In this document: positions 17,109-26,303 of the stretch, in pieces
Numbering within the stretch: the stretch's first letter is position 1
How the letters are laid out: the number at the start of each line of letters is the position of its first letter
Assembly: GCA_004124535.1 (NCBI GenBank)
Contig: SCKQ01000006.1
Span: forward strand, 1 to 64,000
Direction of reading: 5' to 3'
From: Fidelibacterota bacterium
Lineage (GTDB): Bacteria; Marinisomatota; Marinisomatia; Marinisomatales; TCS55
Length of the DNA stretch: 64,000 nt
The notes under the pieces: model-generated
The model's database searches: none
Told to the model about the DNA's origin: nothing
Seen by the model: the letters and a program-made list of their open reading frames with translations, nothing else
Position numbers and translations under genes: made by a program

Positions 17109-18041
17109 ATGATTACAGATATTAACAGACTTTCAGGCCTTCAAAAAGCAGCAATACTATTCTCAGTGTTGGGAGAAGGCCTTGCTCTTACATTGGTAAA
17201 AGATTTATCTAAGACAGATATCCGTAAAGTCCGGGCGGCCATGCGCGAACTTAACAATGTATCTTTTGCAGTTAAGAAAAGGGTAATGGAAGAGTTTTAC
17301 TTCAGTTTTGTGAGTGAAAAATTCTACGATGAAGAATCTGATGAACCTAAAAAACCCTTCGGTTTCCTGGAGGATCTAAACGATGAACAGCTTATCGCAC
17401 TTATTAAACCTGAATCTGATTCCGTAGCAGCTATAGTACTGGCACAAGTCGCTGGTGAACGACGCAACAAAGTAATGGGGAACTTGTCTGTGGAATCAAA
17501 AGGAAATATCATTATGGAAATGGGTAATTTGAACGACATTCCTTTAGAAGCCATAGTGAATGTAGCGAACGATCTTCATAAAAAATCGAAATTTCTACCC
17601 AAAACAATTGCCTTTTCCAGAGGAGGCGGTAAAGAAGTTGCGGAAATTTTGAGCGGTTTGAGTTCCGCAGAAGAAACCCAATTTCTGGAAAACATTACCA
17701 GGGAAAACCCTGATCTGGCAGCAGAAGTAAAAAAATATCACCTGACATGGGATGCATTATTTGATTTATTGACTGACAGCATTCTAAGGGATCTCATGAA
17801 TTCTGTTGAGCTGGACACCATCGCCTTGGCTCTTAAAGGGATGCCGGAAGATATTGTTAATCGTGTGATTGAAAACCTGCCCAAGAAAAAACAGGCCATG
17901 TACGAACCGGTGGAAGGAGCTGTATCGAAACGGGAAGTGGATAAGGCAAGAAAAAATATTGTTACCGCAGCAAAACAGATGGAAAAAAATGGTGCCTTCA
18001 ACTTGGAGGACTTAGTCGGCGGCGGAGAAATGGTGGAATAA
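17109..18041 (+). CDS. fliG: FliG-like rotor protein
   Basis: The 310-residue protein is slightly short for FliG. The N-terminal FliF-binding domain is recognisable (LSGLQKAAILFSVLGEGLAL, residues 8-27). The middle domain is divergent. The C-terminal torque domain aligns well: LTDSILRDLMNSVELDTIAL followed by ALKGMPEDIVNRVIENLPKK and SKREVDKARKNIVTAAKQM. The usual DDR(S/T) at the torque helix reads TDS here, so the charge pattern facing MotA has changed. It would form the cytoplasmic ring on which MotA acts. It is the last gene of the operon, 30 bases before a strong terminator. Confidence 0.88.
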   Translation: MITDINRLSGLQKAAILFSVLGEGLALTLVKDLSKTDIRKVRAAMRELNNVSFAVKKRVMEEFYFSFVSEKFYDEESDEPKKPFGFLEDLNDEQLIALIKPESDSVAAIVLAQVAGERRNKVMGNLSVESKGNIIMEMGNLNDIPLEAIVNVANDLHKKSKFLPKTIAFSRGGGKEVAEILSGLSSAEETQFLENITRENPDLAAEVKKYHLTWDALFDLLTDSILRDLMNSVELDTIALALKGMPEDIVNRVIENLPKKKQAMYEPVEGAVSKREVDKARKNIVTAAKQMEKNGAFNLEDLVGGGEMVE

Positions 18042-18070
18042 CGGCAGTATAAAAAGCCAGTTATTATTAT

Positions 18071-18102
18071 AAACAGCCTTCGCCATTCGGTGAAGGCTGT
18101 TT
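18071..18102 (+). terminator. Intrinsic terminator of the motor-like operon
   Basis: A near-perfect 14-bp stem (AAACAGCCTTCGCC pairing with GGTGAAGGCTGTTT, with one G-T pair) has a 4-base loop ATTC. A T-rich run TTTTATTTT follows at 18100-18108. It sits 30 bases after the fliG stop and just before the ABC-importer gene, so it ends the operon cleanly. Confidence 0.9.
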
Positions 18103-18115
18103 TATTTTCAAGGTT

Positions 18116-19648
18116 ATGTTTCGTCCCATTCAACTGTTCATTTTGCTATTATTATTCCTTGGATGTGCCAGGGAGGTGGATTATAAAACGTTGACCATCG
18201 CCTATGCCGCAGACATCCGCGGCTTTGATCCGGCTTTTGCCACCGACCTAAGGACGGGAAAAATCATCTCTTTAGTGTACGATAATCTAGTACGCTTTGA
18301 CGCCGACATGAACCTGGCCCCAGCCATTGCCCATAGCTGGTCGGTTAACAATACCGGCAGGATATATACCTTTAATATTAGAAACAATGTCCGCTTTCAT
18401 GATGGCACATCATTAACCATAAATGATATTACCAAATCATTCCATAGAATTTTAGACCCGCAGACCTCCTCACCCCAGACGTGGTTATTGGAACGTATCA
18501 CTGGGGCAAAAGATTTTATGACTGGAAAGGCGGATCATGTACGGGGACTGCAAATTACCAATGATTCATCACTGGTGGTTGAGCTGGATGAGGCCTTTGC
18601 ACCCTTTATTCAATACCTGGCTATGCCCGCTGCGGCGATTATTAATTCAAACGGTATCGAGTCGTTGTCAACAGTTCCCGCCGGTTCAGGGCCCTGGCGA
18701 TTGGAAACATGGGCCAGAGATGGGGAATTACTTTTTAGCCGAAACAAGGATTATTGGGACACTCCGCCAATAACCGACAATTTGAGGATTAGAATCCTTT
18801 CTGAAGTCATGACGCAATCAGCGGAATTTGAAACCGGCTCACTGGACATATTGGAAGTACCACAAGGAGAAATAGAATACTGGCGTCAATACAACTATGA
18901 CCAGATTGAAGTGGAGGAGCTGAATATCTGGTATATCGGCATGAATTGTTCCCGGCCACCCTTTGATGACCTACGACTGCGTCAGGCCATGAATTACTCC
19001 ATTGACAGGGAAAAAATAATTCATATACTTTTAAACGGCTCAGCTGCCCTTGCCAATGGGCCCGTTCCGCCCCAGCTGTTATCAGAGGTCACCGAGCTGC
19101 GCTATGAATACAATCCCTCTCGAGCAATTCAATTACTGCAAGAAGCCGGGTTTGGCAACAGCTTGCAAACAGAAATTTACGTGGCCGGCGGTTCGGGCAT
19201 GTTTCATGTTTTGGAAGCGCTGCAGTCTGATTGGGCGGCGGTGGGCATTACAGTGGAAATTAAGCGCAGTGACTGGAATGTATTTAAGACAGCCGTGCGG
19301 GAAGGAAAACCGGATCTTTATTATCTGGATTGGTTTGCGGATTATCCCGATGGTGAAAATTTTTTATACCCATTATTCTACAGCACAGAATCCATGAAAA
19401 ATCGTAACCGTTTTTCTGATCCAGACATTGATGCAATCATAATTAAGATTCAGCGTTTACCCAACAATGCTGAACGGCAACGTTTGATAGCAGATGCAAA
19501 TAAGTTGATTGTGGATGCAGCGCCTTGGGTTTTTTTATGGCACAGTAAAACAATCTATTTAACCCAACAATGGATAAAGGGTTTTCAACCCTCACCGATT
19601 TTTAATGCCAATCGCTATATGAATATCAGTAAAATGGCACAGGAATGA
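18116..19648 (+). CDS. ABC transporter substrate-binding lipoprotein, oligopeptide/dipeptide type (SBP_bac_5)
   Basis: The 510-residue protein has a signal peptide ending in a lipobox (LLFLGC, Cys17). The family-5 solute-binding fold follows, with IRGFDPAFATDLRTGKIISL, the YTFNIRNNVRFHDG motif and FDDLRLRQAMNYSIDREKI. These are standard DppA/OppA-type signatures. It captures peptides or similar ligands and hands them to the permeases encoded next. The ligand cannot be deduced. The start ATG lies right after the terminator of the previous operon. Its stop overlaps the next start (ATGA). Confidence 0.93.
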   Translation: MFRPIQLFILLLLFLGCAREVDYKTLTIAYAADIRGFDPAFATDLRTGKIISLVYDNLVRFDADMNLAPAIAHSWSVNNTGRIYTFNIRNNVRFHDGTSLTINDITKSFHRILDPQTSSPQTWLLERITGAKDFMTGKADHVRGLQITNDSSLVVELDEAFAPFIQYLAMPAAAIINSNGIESLSTVPAGSGPWRLETWARDGELLFSRNKDYWDTPPITDNLRIRILSEVMTQSAEFETGSLDILEVPQGEIEYWRQYNYDQIEVEELNIWYIGMNCSRPPFDDLRLRQAMNYSIDREKIIHILLNGSAALANGPVPPQLLSEVTELRYEYNPSRAIQLLQEAGFGNSLQTEIYVAGGSGMFHVLEALQSDWAAVGITVEIKRSDWNVFKTAVREGKPDLYYLDWFADYPDGENFLYPLFYSTESMKNRNRFSDPDIDAIIIKIQRLPNNAERQRLIADANKLIVDAAPWVFLWHSKTIYLTQQWIKGFQPSPIFNANRYMNISKMAQE

Positions 19649-20577
19649 TTCAGTATTTTTTAAACAGGCTCCTTCAAGCCATCCCGGTTCTATTGGGTGT
19701 TATCATTATAACATTTGTGTTGATGTACATCATTCCCGGCGATCCGGTGGTCTCCATGGTGGGGGAACGTTACAGCGAAGAAACCGTTCAGCGGTTGCGC
19801 CAGGAATTGCATTTGGACGATCCTCTGCCCCTGCAGTTTCTGCGCTATGTTGGAAATGTATTGCAGGGCAATTTTGGTAATTCATTCATTACAGGGGAGC
19901 CTGTAGCAGCACTGATTATAGAAAAATTTCCCAACACAATGATGCTGGCTATTACTGCCATGTTCTTTGCTATACTGATTGGCCTCACCGCCGGAATTAT
20001 GTCATCTGTACACCCGGGAAGTTTTATGGATCGGGGAATAATGGTTCTGGCCCTGGCAGGCATTTCTGCACCTGTATTCTGGGTAGGACTGATTCTTGTC
20101 CTAGTTGTGGGTGTAATGCTGCAATGGTTGCCGCCTACAGGTTTTGGCGGTATAGAATATCTCATTTTACCGGCGCTGACGCTAGGCCTGCGCTCGGCAG
20201 CCTACCTGGCACGCTTAACCAGAGCCACCATGCTGGACGTATTGAGCCATGACTATATCCGCACTGCACGCTCCAAAGGGCTGCCGGAATGGAAGGTGTT
20301 TATAAAGCACGCCTTTCCCAACACGCTGATTCCTGTGATAACGATTATCGGAACGGACTTCGGTAGCTATTTATCCGGGGCGGTATTGACGGAATCAATT
20401 TTCGGTTGGCCAGGGATAGGGCGACTGGCGCTGGAAGCCATTATGAAAAGAGATTTCCCTGTCATTCAAGGGACGGTACTGTTCATGGCCATAATGTTTG
20501 TATTGATGAATGTATTGGTGGACTTGCTATATGGGGTTGTTGATCCGAGGATTCGGTTGGAACGGTCAGGGAAGTGA
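19645..20577 (+). CDS. ABC transporter permease, DppB/OppB type
   Basis: The 310-residue protein has the N-terminal membrane segment of the DppB family (FLNRLLQAIPVLLGVIIITF) and the following GDPV motif (IIPGDPVVSMVGE). Further TMs follow, and the cytoplasmic EAA loop reads YIRTARSKGLPEWKVFIKHA, the site that docks the ATPase. It overlaps the substrate-binding protein gene and the next permease by four bases each, so the three are translationally coupled. Confidence 0.95.
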   Translation: MIQYFLNRLLQAIPVLLGVIIITFVLMYIIPGDPVVSMVGERYSEETVQRLRQELHLDDPLPLQFLRYVGNVLQGNFGNSFITGEPVAALIIEKFPNTMMLAITAMFFAILIGLTAGIMSSVHPGSFMDRGIMVLALAGISAPVFWVGLILVLVVGVMLQWLPPTGFGGIEYLILPALTLGLRSAAYLARLTRATMLDVLSHDYIRTARSKGLPEWKVFIKHAFPNTLIPVITIIGTDFGSYLSGAVLTESIFGWPGIGRLALEAIMKRDFPVIQGTVLFMAIMFVLMNVLVDLLYGVVDPRIRLERSGK

Positions 20578-21581
20578 TAATAAATAAGGTGTTGAAAGAT
20601 CCCGGTATTATTTTTGGTCTGGCATGTGTGTTGCTTATTGCAGTACTAGGAATTTTTGCGCCTTTGCTTGCACCGCAGAATCCCAATAGCCAAATACTGG
20701 AGTTTCGGCATAAACCACCAGGTTTTAAGGGGGAAATTATTCGCTACCGGCTGGCACCAGGGCTACCGGAAATTTCCATGGCTTTGCAAAGTGCATATGT
20801 TGAAGATGAAACAATTGTTATAACAGATTTATTGAATAGGCAGCAACATATTGCATTGAAAAATGTTTTAGGAGGAAGTCTCTCCACAGGAAAAGAAACA
20901 ATAACCTTTTGGCTAGGGACAGATCAATTCGGCCGGGATATATTGTCGCGGATCATCCACGGGGCGCGGATTTCACTCGCAGTCGGTTTTATCGCCAGTG
21001 TCATTGCTCTGGTGATTGGCGTATTACTGGGCGCCCTCTCTGGGATATCCGGTGGTAGAATAGATACAATCATTATGCGCTGTACTGATATAATGTTCGG
21101 TTTTCCCACGCTGCTTTTTCTCATAGGGATTACAGCGGCACTGGAACCCAGTTTGAATGTTGTATTTCTTGCTGTAGGTCTCGTAACATGGCCGGGTATG
21201 GCGCGGTTAGTCCGGGGACAGGTATTACAATTGAAAGAACAAGAGTATGTACAATCAGCAAAAGCATTGGGTTTCAGCAAAAGAACAATACTATGGCGGC
21301 ATATTTTACCCAACAGTTTAGCTCCCATTATTGTCACCTTTACCCTGGGCATTGCCGGAGCCATCATGGCCGAAGCCAGTTTATCTTTTCTAGGGTTAGG
21401 TGCTCAGCCCCCAACGCCAAGCTGGGGCGCTATGATTAACAGCAGTAAAGATTTTTTACGTATTGCCCCGTGGTCTTCCTTGGCACCGGGGACAGCAATT
21501 GCAATTGCTGTGTTGGGTTTTAATTTGCTAGGCGATAGTATCAGGGATTTATTAGACCCTACAATGAATAAAGAAAGATAA
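20574..21581 (+). CDS. ABC transporter permease, DppC/OppC type
   Basis: The 335-residue protein starts at a GTG overlapping the dppB-like stop. It has the DppC N-terminal TM (FGLACVLLIAVLGIFAPLLA), a periplasmic insertion of about 70 residues before the conserved LGTDQFGRDILSRIIHGARI, and the EAA loop EYVQSAKALGFSKRTILWRH. It pairs with the preceding permease. No ATP-binding subunit (DppD/DppF) follows; the next gene is a ligase. The ATPases must be elsewhere or shared. Confidence 0.95.
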   Translation: MIINKVLKDPGIIFGLACVLLIAVLGIFAPLLAPQNPNSQILEFRHKPPGFKGEIIRYRLAPGLPEISMALQSAYVEDETIVITDLLNRQQHIALKNVLGGSLSTGKETITFWLGTDQFGRDILSRIIHGARISLAVGFIASVIALVIGVLLGALSGISGGRIDTIIMRCTDIMFGFPTLLFLIGITAALEPSLNVVFLAVGLVTWPGMARLVRGQVLQLKEQEYVQSAKALGFSKRTILWRHILPNSLAPIIVTFTLGIAGAIMAEASLSFLGLGAQPPTPSWGAMINSSKDFLRIAPWSSLAPGTAIAIAVLGFNLLGDSIRDLLDPTMNKER

Positions 21582-21584
21582 CCA

Positions 21585-22892
21585 TTGAGCAATATTGTTG
21601 AACAGGTAGAAGCGCATATACTTTCCGGCTGTACATATACCGCCGAGCGTGCCATCGGCGTAGAAATTGAGACAATAATATATAACAGCAATGGTGAACG
21701 CATTCCCGCAAATCCCGGAACGAAATATTCAGCAGCTGATTTCATCCAAGCCATCGATTTAGGGTGTAAAGATATGGGTACATTTGTTACATATTCCTTG
21801 GAGCCCGGCGGGCAGGTGGAATGGGCCTCGCTACCCGCGTTTAATATTCATGACATTCAGAATGAATTGAGTAATTTGCAAAAGCTGATAGATAACGTAT
21901 GTATTGAAAATGATCTAACAATTGTTGATTTAGCCCTGGACCCGATTTACAGTCCCAACGATATTAGGCTCATTGATCAGCGCAAGTACCGTTTAATGCA
22001 CGACCACTTCACCAACACTGGAAAACACGGTCCATGGATGATGCGCAATACAGCCAGCGTGCAGGTGAATATTGACTTGCTGGACAGGCAGGATGCGGAA
22101 GAATGCGGATACATCGCTGATAGTATCAGCCCTCTGGCGGCTGTTCTGTTTTCCAATACCCCATTTATGAATAGCCAGCCCCTTGGTTATAAAAATATGC
22201 GTTATAGTATCTGGGAAGATACAGATCCCGCTCGCTGCGGACATTTACTGGATCATGGTATACACAACAGCGAAGGATTATTAACCCAATATTGCCGGTA
22301 TATTTTGGGAGTGCCTGTTATTTTTACGACGCCTAATAAAGCAGGAGAAGTGGGTTTTTTTAATGGTACCATTAAGCAATGGTTGCAAAGTATTTCTGAG
22401 AAAAATGAAATTGCACCGGAGGATATAAAAACAGCCCTCCATCAGATTTTTACTCATGAGCGTTATAAAACAGTCCTAGAGCTACGTTCTACCGACCGTC
22501 CTCCAAATGGTTTTGAACTGGCACCTCTTGCTTTTTGGCAGGCCCTAATGGAACAGGGAAAAACTCGTGATATATTATTGGAGGAAGTCAGCCGATGGCT
22601 CCCATCAGAACGCAAGGAGTTAAATTTAAAGGCAGCGACCCTGGATTTAAACCAGTCTGCCCCGGGCAATAAAACGATTCTTCAATGGCTTGAATGGTTA
22701 GCGGACCTGGTGTACAATAGCCTAGATGAGCGGGCTGCGCGATTGAACATTGCATCAGAAAGGAAATACATTGAACCCTTTATAGATAGTGTATTATCTA
22801 AGGGAGTATTTACATTACAAAGCCAAGAAAAGTTTACAAAAGATGAAATATCAGTCAAAGAATTCATCATGACAAAAGTACACCATGTTTAG
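21585..22892 (+). CDS. Glutamate-cysteine ligase, GCS2 type
   Basis: The 435-residue protein matches the GCS2 (plant/alphaproteobacterial) family. It has an N-terminal GVEIETIIY (glutamate and metal site), SLEPGGQVEWASLP, and WMMRNTASVQVNIDLLDRQD, followed by the later ELRSTDRPPNGFELAPLAFW. It would join glutamate and cysteine to gamma-glutamylcysteine using ATP, the first step of glutathione-type thiol synthesis. No gshB is in the window. The start is a TTG at 21585, four bases after the permease stop. It overlaps the next gene by eight bases. Confidence 0.85.
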   Translation: MSNIVEQVEAHILSGCTYTAERAIGVEIETIIYNSNGERIPANPGTKYSAADFIQAIDLGCKDMGTFVTYSLEPGGQVEWASLPAFNIHDIQNELSNLQKLIDNVCIENDLTIVDLALDPIYSPNDIRLIDQRKYRLMHDHFTNTGKHGPWMMRNTASVQVNIDLLDRQDAEECGYIADSISPLAAVLFSNTPFMNSQPLGYKNMRYSIWEDTDPARCGHLLDHGIHNSEGLLTQYCRYILGVPVIFTTPNKAGEVGFFNGTIKQWLQSISEKNEIAPEDIKTALHQIFTHERYKTVLELRSTDRPPNGFELAPLAFWQALMEQGKTRDILLEEVSRWLPSERKELNLKAATLDLNQSAPGNKTILQWLEWLADLVYNSLDERAARLNIASERKYIEPFIDSVLSKGVFTLQSQEKFTKDEISVKEFIMTKVHHV

Positions 22893-23295
22893 CCTAGATT
22901 ATTTACATCATCAAGTTATCCATTTCCCTATTGCACTATTATCAATAAGCATCTTATTTGATTTACTGGGTTACTACTTAAAAAATGATAAACTTTTTTT
23001 TTCAAGTTGGTGCACATTATTAATAGGAGCCGGGTTCTCGATAGTTGCGGTGGCAACAGGCTTTATAGCTGATGTAAACTATGGACACATGTCAGAACCA
23101 TTGCCTATACTTGAAACGCACGGCTCGACACAAATTCTGGCAGCCACATGTTTTATAAGTTTATGTTTATGGCGCTACATACAAAACCAAACTCACACCA
23201 AACCGCCGGGGTGGTACATTATTGTGGGGATTAGTTCTGTCTGTATTTTGTTTTATGGGAGCCATTTAGGTGCAGGGCTGGCTGGTCATTATTGA
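22885..23295 (+). CDS. DUF2231 family membrane protein
   Basis: The 136-residue protein has four predicted TMs. The DUF2231 signature is at the N-terminus (HHQVIHFPIALLSISILFDL), and a conserved His lies in TGFIADVNYGHMSEPLPILE and in LETHGSTQ. Such proteins are often next to respiratory or c-type cytochrome genes and may bind heme through the histidines; this is a family-level inference. It lies between the ligase and the fumarate reductase operon, starting inside the end of the ligase gene. Confidence 0.75.
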   Translation: MFSLDYLHHQVIHFPIALLSISILFDLLGYYLKNDKLFFSSWCTLLIGAGFSIVAVATGFIADVNYGHMSEPLPILETHGSTQILAATCFISLCLWRYIQNQTHTKPPGWYIIVGISSVCILFYGSHLGAGLAGHY

Positions 23296-23359
23296 AATTC
23301 ATAATAATTAGGGATGATTTTTCCCATCCATGTTTTGTAATTTTTCCGGCGGTTTAGCC

Positions 23360-23401
23360 ATGATCTCCCGCATTATTACTTTTCTGGCATATATTATATG
23401 A
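23360..23401 (+). CDS. Possible 13-residue leader peptide coupled to frdA
   Basis: A short frame ([17 protein letters not shown]) begins at an ATG preceded by a purine-rich GGCGG. It ends in TGA overlapping the frdA ATG by the common ATGA arrangement. frdA itself has no visible ribosome site, so translation of this leader could deliver ribosomes to frdA. It is too short for recognition by composition, and chance is possible. Confidence 0.3.
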   Translation: MISRIITFLAYII

Positions 23402-25158
23402 TTACAGATCACGACATTGTCATGGTAGGCGGCGGAGGCGCAGGACTCCGAGCAGCCATTGCCATCGCCGAAACGAACCCAAGCTTGAGTGTCGCGGTTG
23501 TGAGCAAGGTCTATCCCATGCGGAGTCACACTGTGGCGGCAGAGGGCGGCGCGGCGGCTGTTATCAAAGATAACGATTCTCTAGAAAACCATATTAACGA
23601 TACCATAGCCGGCGGGGACTGGTTGTGTGATCAGGACGCGGTGGAACTTTTTGTGAACGAAGCTCCCAGAGAATTGATCCAGATGGAGCACTGGGGCTGT
23701 CCGTGGAGTCGGGAAACTGATGGGACAGTGGCGACTCGGCCGTTCGGGGGCATGAATATTGAGCGGACATGGTTTGCTGCCGATAAAACCGGTTTCCACA
23801 TGCTCCACACCCTTTTTCAGACCTCCCTCAAGTACAACAACATTACCCGCTACGATGAATGGTTCGCCACAAAGATTCTGGTGGAGAATGGCCGGTGCCA
23901 AGGTGTAATTGCCATCGAACTTCGCTCTGGCAAGGTGGAGGCGATTGCCGGCAGGTCGGTGATAATGTGCACCGGCGGAGCAGGACGGGTTTTTCCGTTC
24001 ACGACTAACGGTGCCATCAAAACTGGCGACGGGATGTCCATGGCGTACCGAGCCGGCGTACCGCTAAAAGATATGGAATTTATCCAGTACCATCCCACCG
24101 GACTCCCCGGCACGGGTATTCTCATCACGGAAGCAGCCCGGGGGGAAGGCGGAATCATGGTGAACAAAGACGGCTATAGGTATCTTCAGGATTACGACTT
24201 GGGCAAGCCGCTGGATATTAATGATTCGAAGCATCCAGTAAAAAAGAGCATGGAACTGGGTCCCCGGGATCGCCTGAGTCAGGCTTTCGTGGCGGAAAGG
24301 GAAAAAGGAAGAACTATCTCCGGTCCATATGGCCATGTAGTCCATCTCGACATCCGTCACCTGGGTGAAAAGAAAATTGATAAAAAGATTCCCTTCGTCA
24401 GGGAGTTATCTAAAAATTATGCCGGAATTGATCCCGTATACGAACCAATCCCTGTGAGGCCTGTCGTTCACTACATGATGGGAGGGATTGATACTGACAT
24501 CACAGGGGCTACTGCCCTTCCCGGTTTTTACGCCGCTGGGGAGTGTGCCTGCGTTTCAATCAACGGGGCCAACCGCCTGGGATCGAACTCCCTAACGGAA
24601 CTTCTAGTGTTTGGGAGTCGCGCAGGAAAGGCAGCTGCCCAGTTTGCATTGGAGCGCCCCCGTCTTAACACGGCCTCGCTGGAACTGCAAGCTGCGGACG
24701 AACAGAAGCGTATCGCTAGGGACTTTATCCAGAAGGAAGGAGGCACAGAACGAATTGTCACCCTTCGGAAGGAGATGAACGAAACCATGGAAACGAGTAA
24801 CGGCATCTATCGCTCAGAGAAAAGTTTGAAGGAAACATGCGATAAAATTAAAGAGCTAAAGGATCGTTTTTCCAAAGTTATCATGGAAGACAGAAGTGTC
24901 AATTTTAACACGGAACTGACCTCAGCGTTGGAACTCGAGTTCATGCTGGATGTGGCGGAAGCAATCGCCTACAGTGCCCTGGAAAGAACAGAAAGCAGGG
25001 GCTCTCACCAGCGAACTGACTTCCCGAAAAGGGATGATGAAAAATTCTTAAAGCATTCTTTGGCATACCGAAACGATACAGAACCCCGCATAGATTATAA
25101 AAATGTGGTTATTACTAAATGGCCGCCTGGAGAGAGGGTTTATGGGAAAGAAGAATAA
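23398..25158 (+). CDS. frdA: Fumarate reductase/succinate dehydrogenase flavoprotein subunit
   Basis: The 586-residue protein carries the FAD-binding [11 protein letters not shown] near the N-terminus and [13 protein letters not shown], which holds the histidine that covalently links FAD. The active-site region [20 protein letters not shown] and the catalytic-Arg segment [12 protein letters not shown] follow, then [19 protein letters not shown]. It interconverts fumarate and succinate. The four-gene order and the FrdC/FrdD-type anchors place it with E. coli-type quinol:fumarate reductase rather than cytochrome b succinate dehydrogenase. Base composition is clearly richer in G+C than neighbouring genes. 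Confidence 0.95.
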   Translation: MITDHDIVMVGGGGAGLRAAIAIAETNPSLSVAVVSKVYPMRSHTVAAEGGAAAVIKDNDSLENHINDTIAGGDWLCDQDAVELFVNEAPRELIQMEHWGCPWSRETDGTVATRPFGGMNIERTWFAADKTGFHMLHTLFQTSLKYNNITRYDEWFATKILVENGRCQGVIAIELRSGKVEAIAGRSVIMCTGGAGRVFPFTTNGAIKTGDGMSMAYRAGVPLKDMEFIQYHPTGLPGTGILITEAARGEGGIMVNKDGYRYLQDYDLGKPLDINDSKHPVKKSMELGPRDRLSQAFVAEREKGRTISGPYGHVVHLDIRHLGEKKIDKKIPFVRELSKNYAGIDPVYEPIPVRPVVHYMMGGIDTDITGATALPGFYAAGECACVSINGANRLGSNSLTELLVFGSRAGKAAAQFALERPRLNTASLELQAADEQKRIARDFIQKEGGTERIVTLRKEMNETMETSNGIYRSEKSLKETCDKIKELKDRFSKVIMEDRSVNFNTELTSALELEFMLDVAEAIAYSALERTESRGSHQRTDFPKRDDEKFLKHSLAYRNDTEPRIDYKNVVITKWPPGERVYGKEE

Positions 25159-25168
25159 GGTATAAGCA

Positions 25169-25921
25169 ATGGCAGAAACCATGAAACTGGAAATCTTTCG
25201 CTACCGGCCTGAAAAAGAAAGCGAGCCCACTTTTCAGATATACGAGGTTCCGTTCCGTGAAGACTGGGTGGTGCTGGACGCCATCAATCACATTAAAGAA
25301 GAGATCGATGGAACGCTTTCCTACCGCTGGTCGTGCCAGATGGGTGTCTGCGGCAGTTGCGGCATGATGATCAACAATGTTCCGAAGTTGTCCTGCGCCG
25401 TATTCCTCAAGGATTATTACCCTGATAAAATCCGTATAGAACCATTAACGGGCTTTCCTGTAGAGCGGGATCTCATCTTCGAAATGGATGACTTTATGAC
25501 AAAACTGACAGAGATGCAGCCATACATTATACGAGAGGAAGGAGAGGAAAAGCCTCTAGAAGAAGGTGAATACCTTCAGTCCCCTGCCGAGCTGGCACAC
25601 TACAAGCAGTACTCTATGTGTATTAATTGCATGCTCTGTTATGCTGCCTGTCCCGTCTATGCCCTCGATTCCAACTTTATCGGCCCCGCCATCATTGCCC
25701 TCGGCCAACGGTACAACATGGACTCCCGGGACCAAGGAAGAGATTCTCGACAGGAACTCATCGCCAGCCACGATGGAATCTGGGAGTGCACTTTTGTAGG
25801 TGAGTGCAGTGCTGTCTGTCCTAAGCATGTGGATCCGGCAGCTGCAATACAGCGGGCAAAAGTTTCCAGTACTATTGACTGGTTTAAGGATGTTTTGATT
25901 CCGTGGGGAAAAAAGAAATGA
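25169..25921 (+). CDS. frdB: Fumarate reductase iron-sulfur subunit
   Basis: The 250-residue protein carries the three iron-sulfur sites of the family. The [2Fe-2S] cysteines are in SCQMGVCGSCGMMINNVPKLSC-type spacing (about residues 57-77). The [4Fe-4S]/[3Fe-4S] cysteines are in CINCMLCYAACPV and CTFVGECSAVCPKHVDP. It carries electrons between the flavin and the membrane quinone site. It lies 10 bases after frdA and overlaps frdC by four bases. Confidence 0.95.
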   Translation: MAETMKLEIFRYRPEKESEPTFQIYEVPFREDWVVLDAINHIKEEIDGTLSYRWSCQMGVCGSCGMMINNVPKLSCAVFLKDYYPDKIRIEPLTGFPVERDLIFEMDDFMTKLTEMQPYIIREEGEEKPLEEGEYLQSPAELAHYKQYSMCINCMLCYAACPVYALDSNFIGPAIIALGQRYNMDSRDQGRDSRQELIASHDGIWECTFVGECSAVCPKHVDPAAAIQRAKVSSTIDWFKDVLIPWGKKK

Positions 25922-26301
25922 GTACCTACCTCAGACCTGTACCCAACACATGGTGGCTTAAGCGCAAACCGTACATTTTATTCATGATTAGGGAGCTAAC
26001 CAGTGTCTTCGTTGCGGGGTATTGTATTTTTCTACTGGTCTTGGTTTACAAACTGACACAAGGGGCAGACGCCTACGGCAATCTCATGGTCGCTTTGAAG
26101 TCGCCCAGTAGCATTGCGCTTCATCTCATCACACTCGTTTTTGTGCTCTACCACACCATTACTTGGTTTAACCTGACGCCAAAAATCCTCGTGCTCTACA
26201 AAGGAGAGGAGCGAATTCCCCAAGGACTGGTGGCGGGGGCGTTCTACGCCGGGTGGGTAGTGGTTTCCGTTATTGTTGCTTGGCTGGTATTGGGGGTGTA
26301 G
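25918..26301 (+). CDS. frdC: Fumarate reductase membrane anchor subunit C
   Basis: The 127-residue protein starts at the ATG at 25918, which overlaps the frdB stop (ATGA) and has a GGGGA-rich site; an upstream GTG is less likely. It has three TMs and the FrdC pattern YLRPVPNTWWLKRKPYILFM, with the later HTITWFNLTPKI. It resembles E. coli FrdC in length and in these motifs. It anchors FrdAB to the membrane and forms half of the quinone pocket; E. coli-type FrdCD has no heme. Confidence 0.9.
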   Translation: MSTYLRPVPNTWWLKRKPYILFMIRELTSVFVAGYCIFLLVLVYKLTQGADAYGNLMVALKSPSSIALHLITLVFVLYHTITWFNLTPKILVLYKGEERIPQGLVAGAFYAGWVVVSVIVAWLVLGV

Positions 26302-26303
26302 GG

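Noticed and set aside
20924..21367. 147-codon minus-strand frame inside the DppC-type permease
   Set aside because: It is antisense to a clear permease, with no motif or ribosome site.
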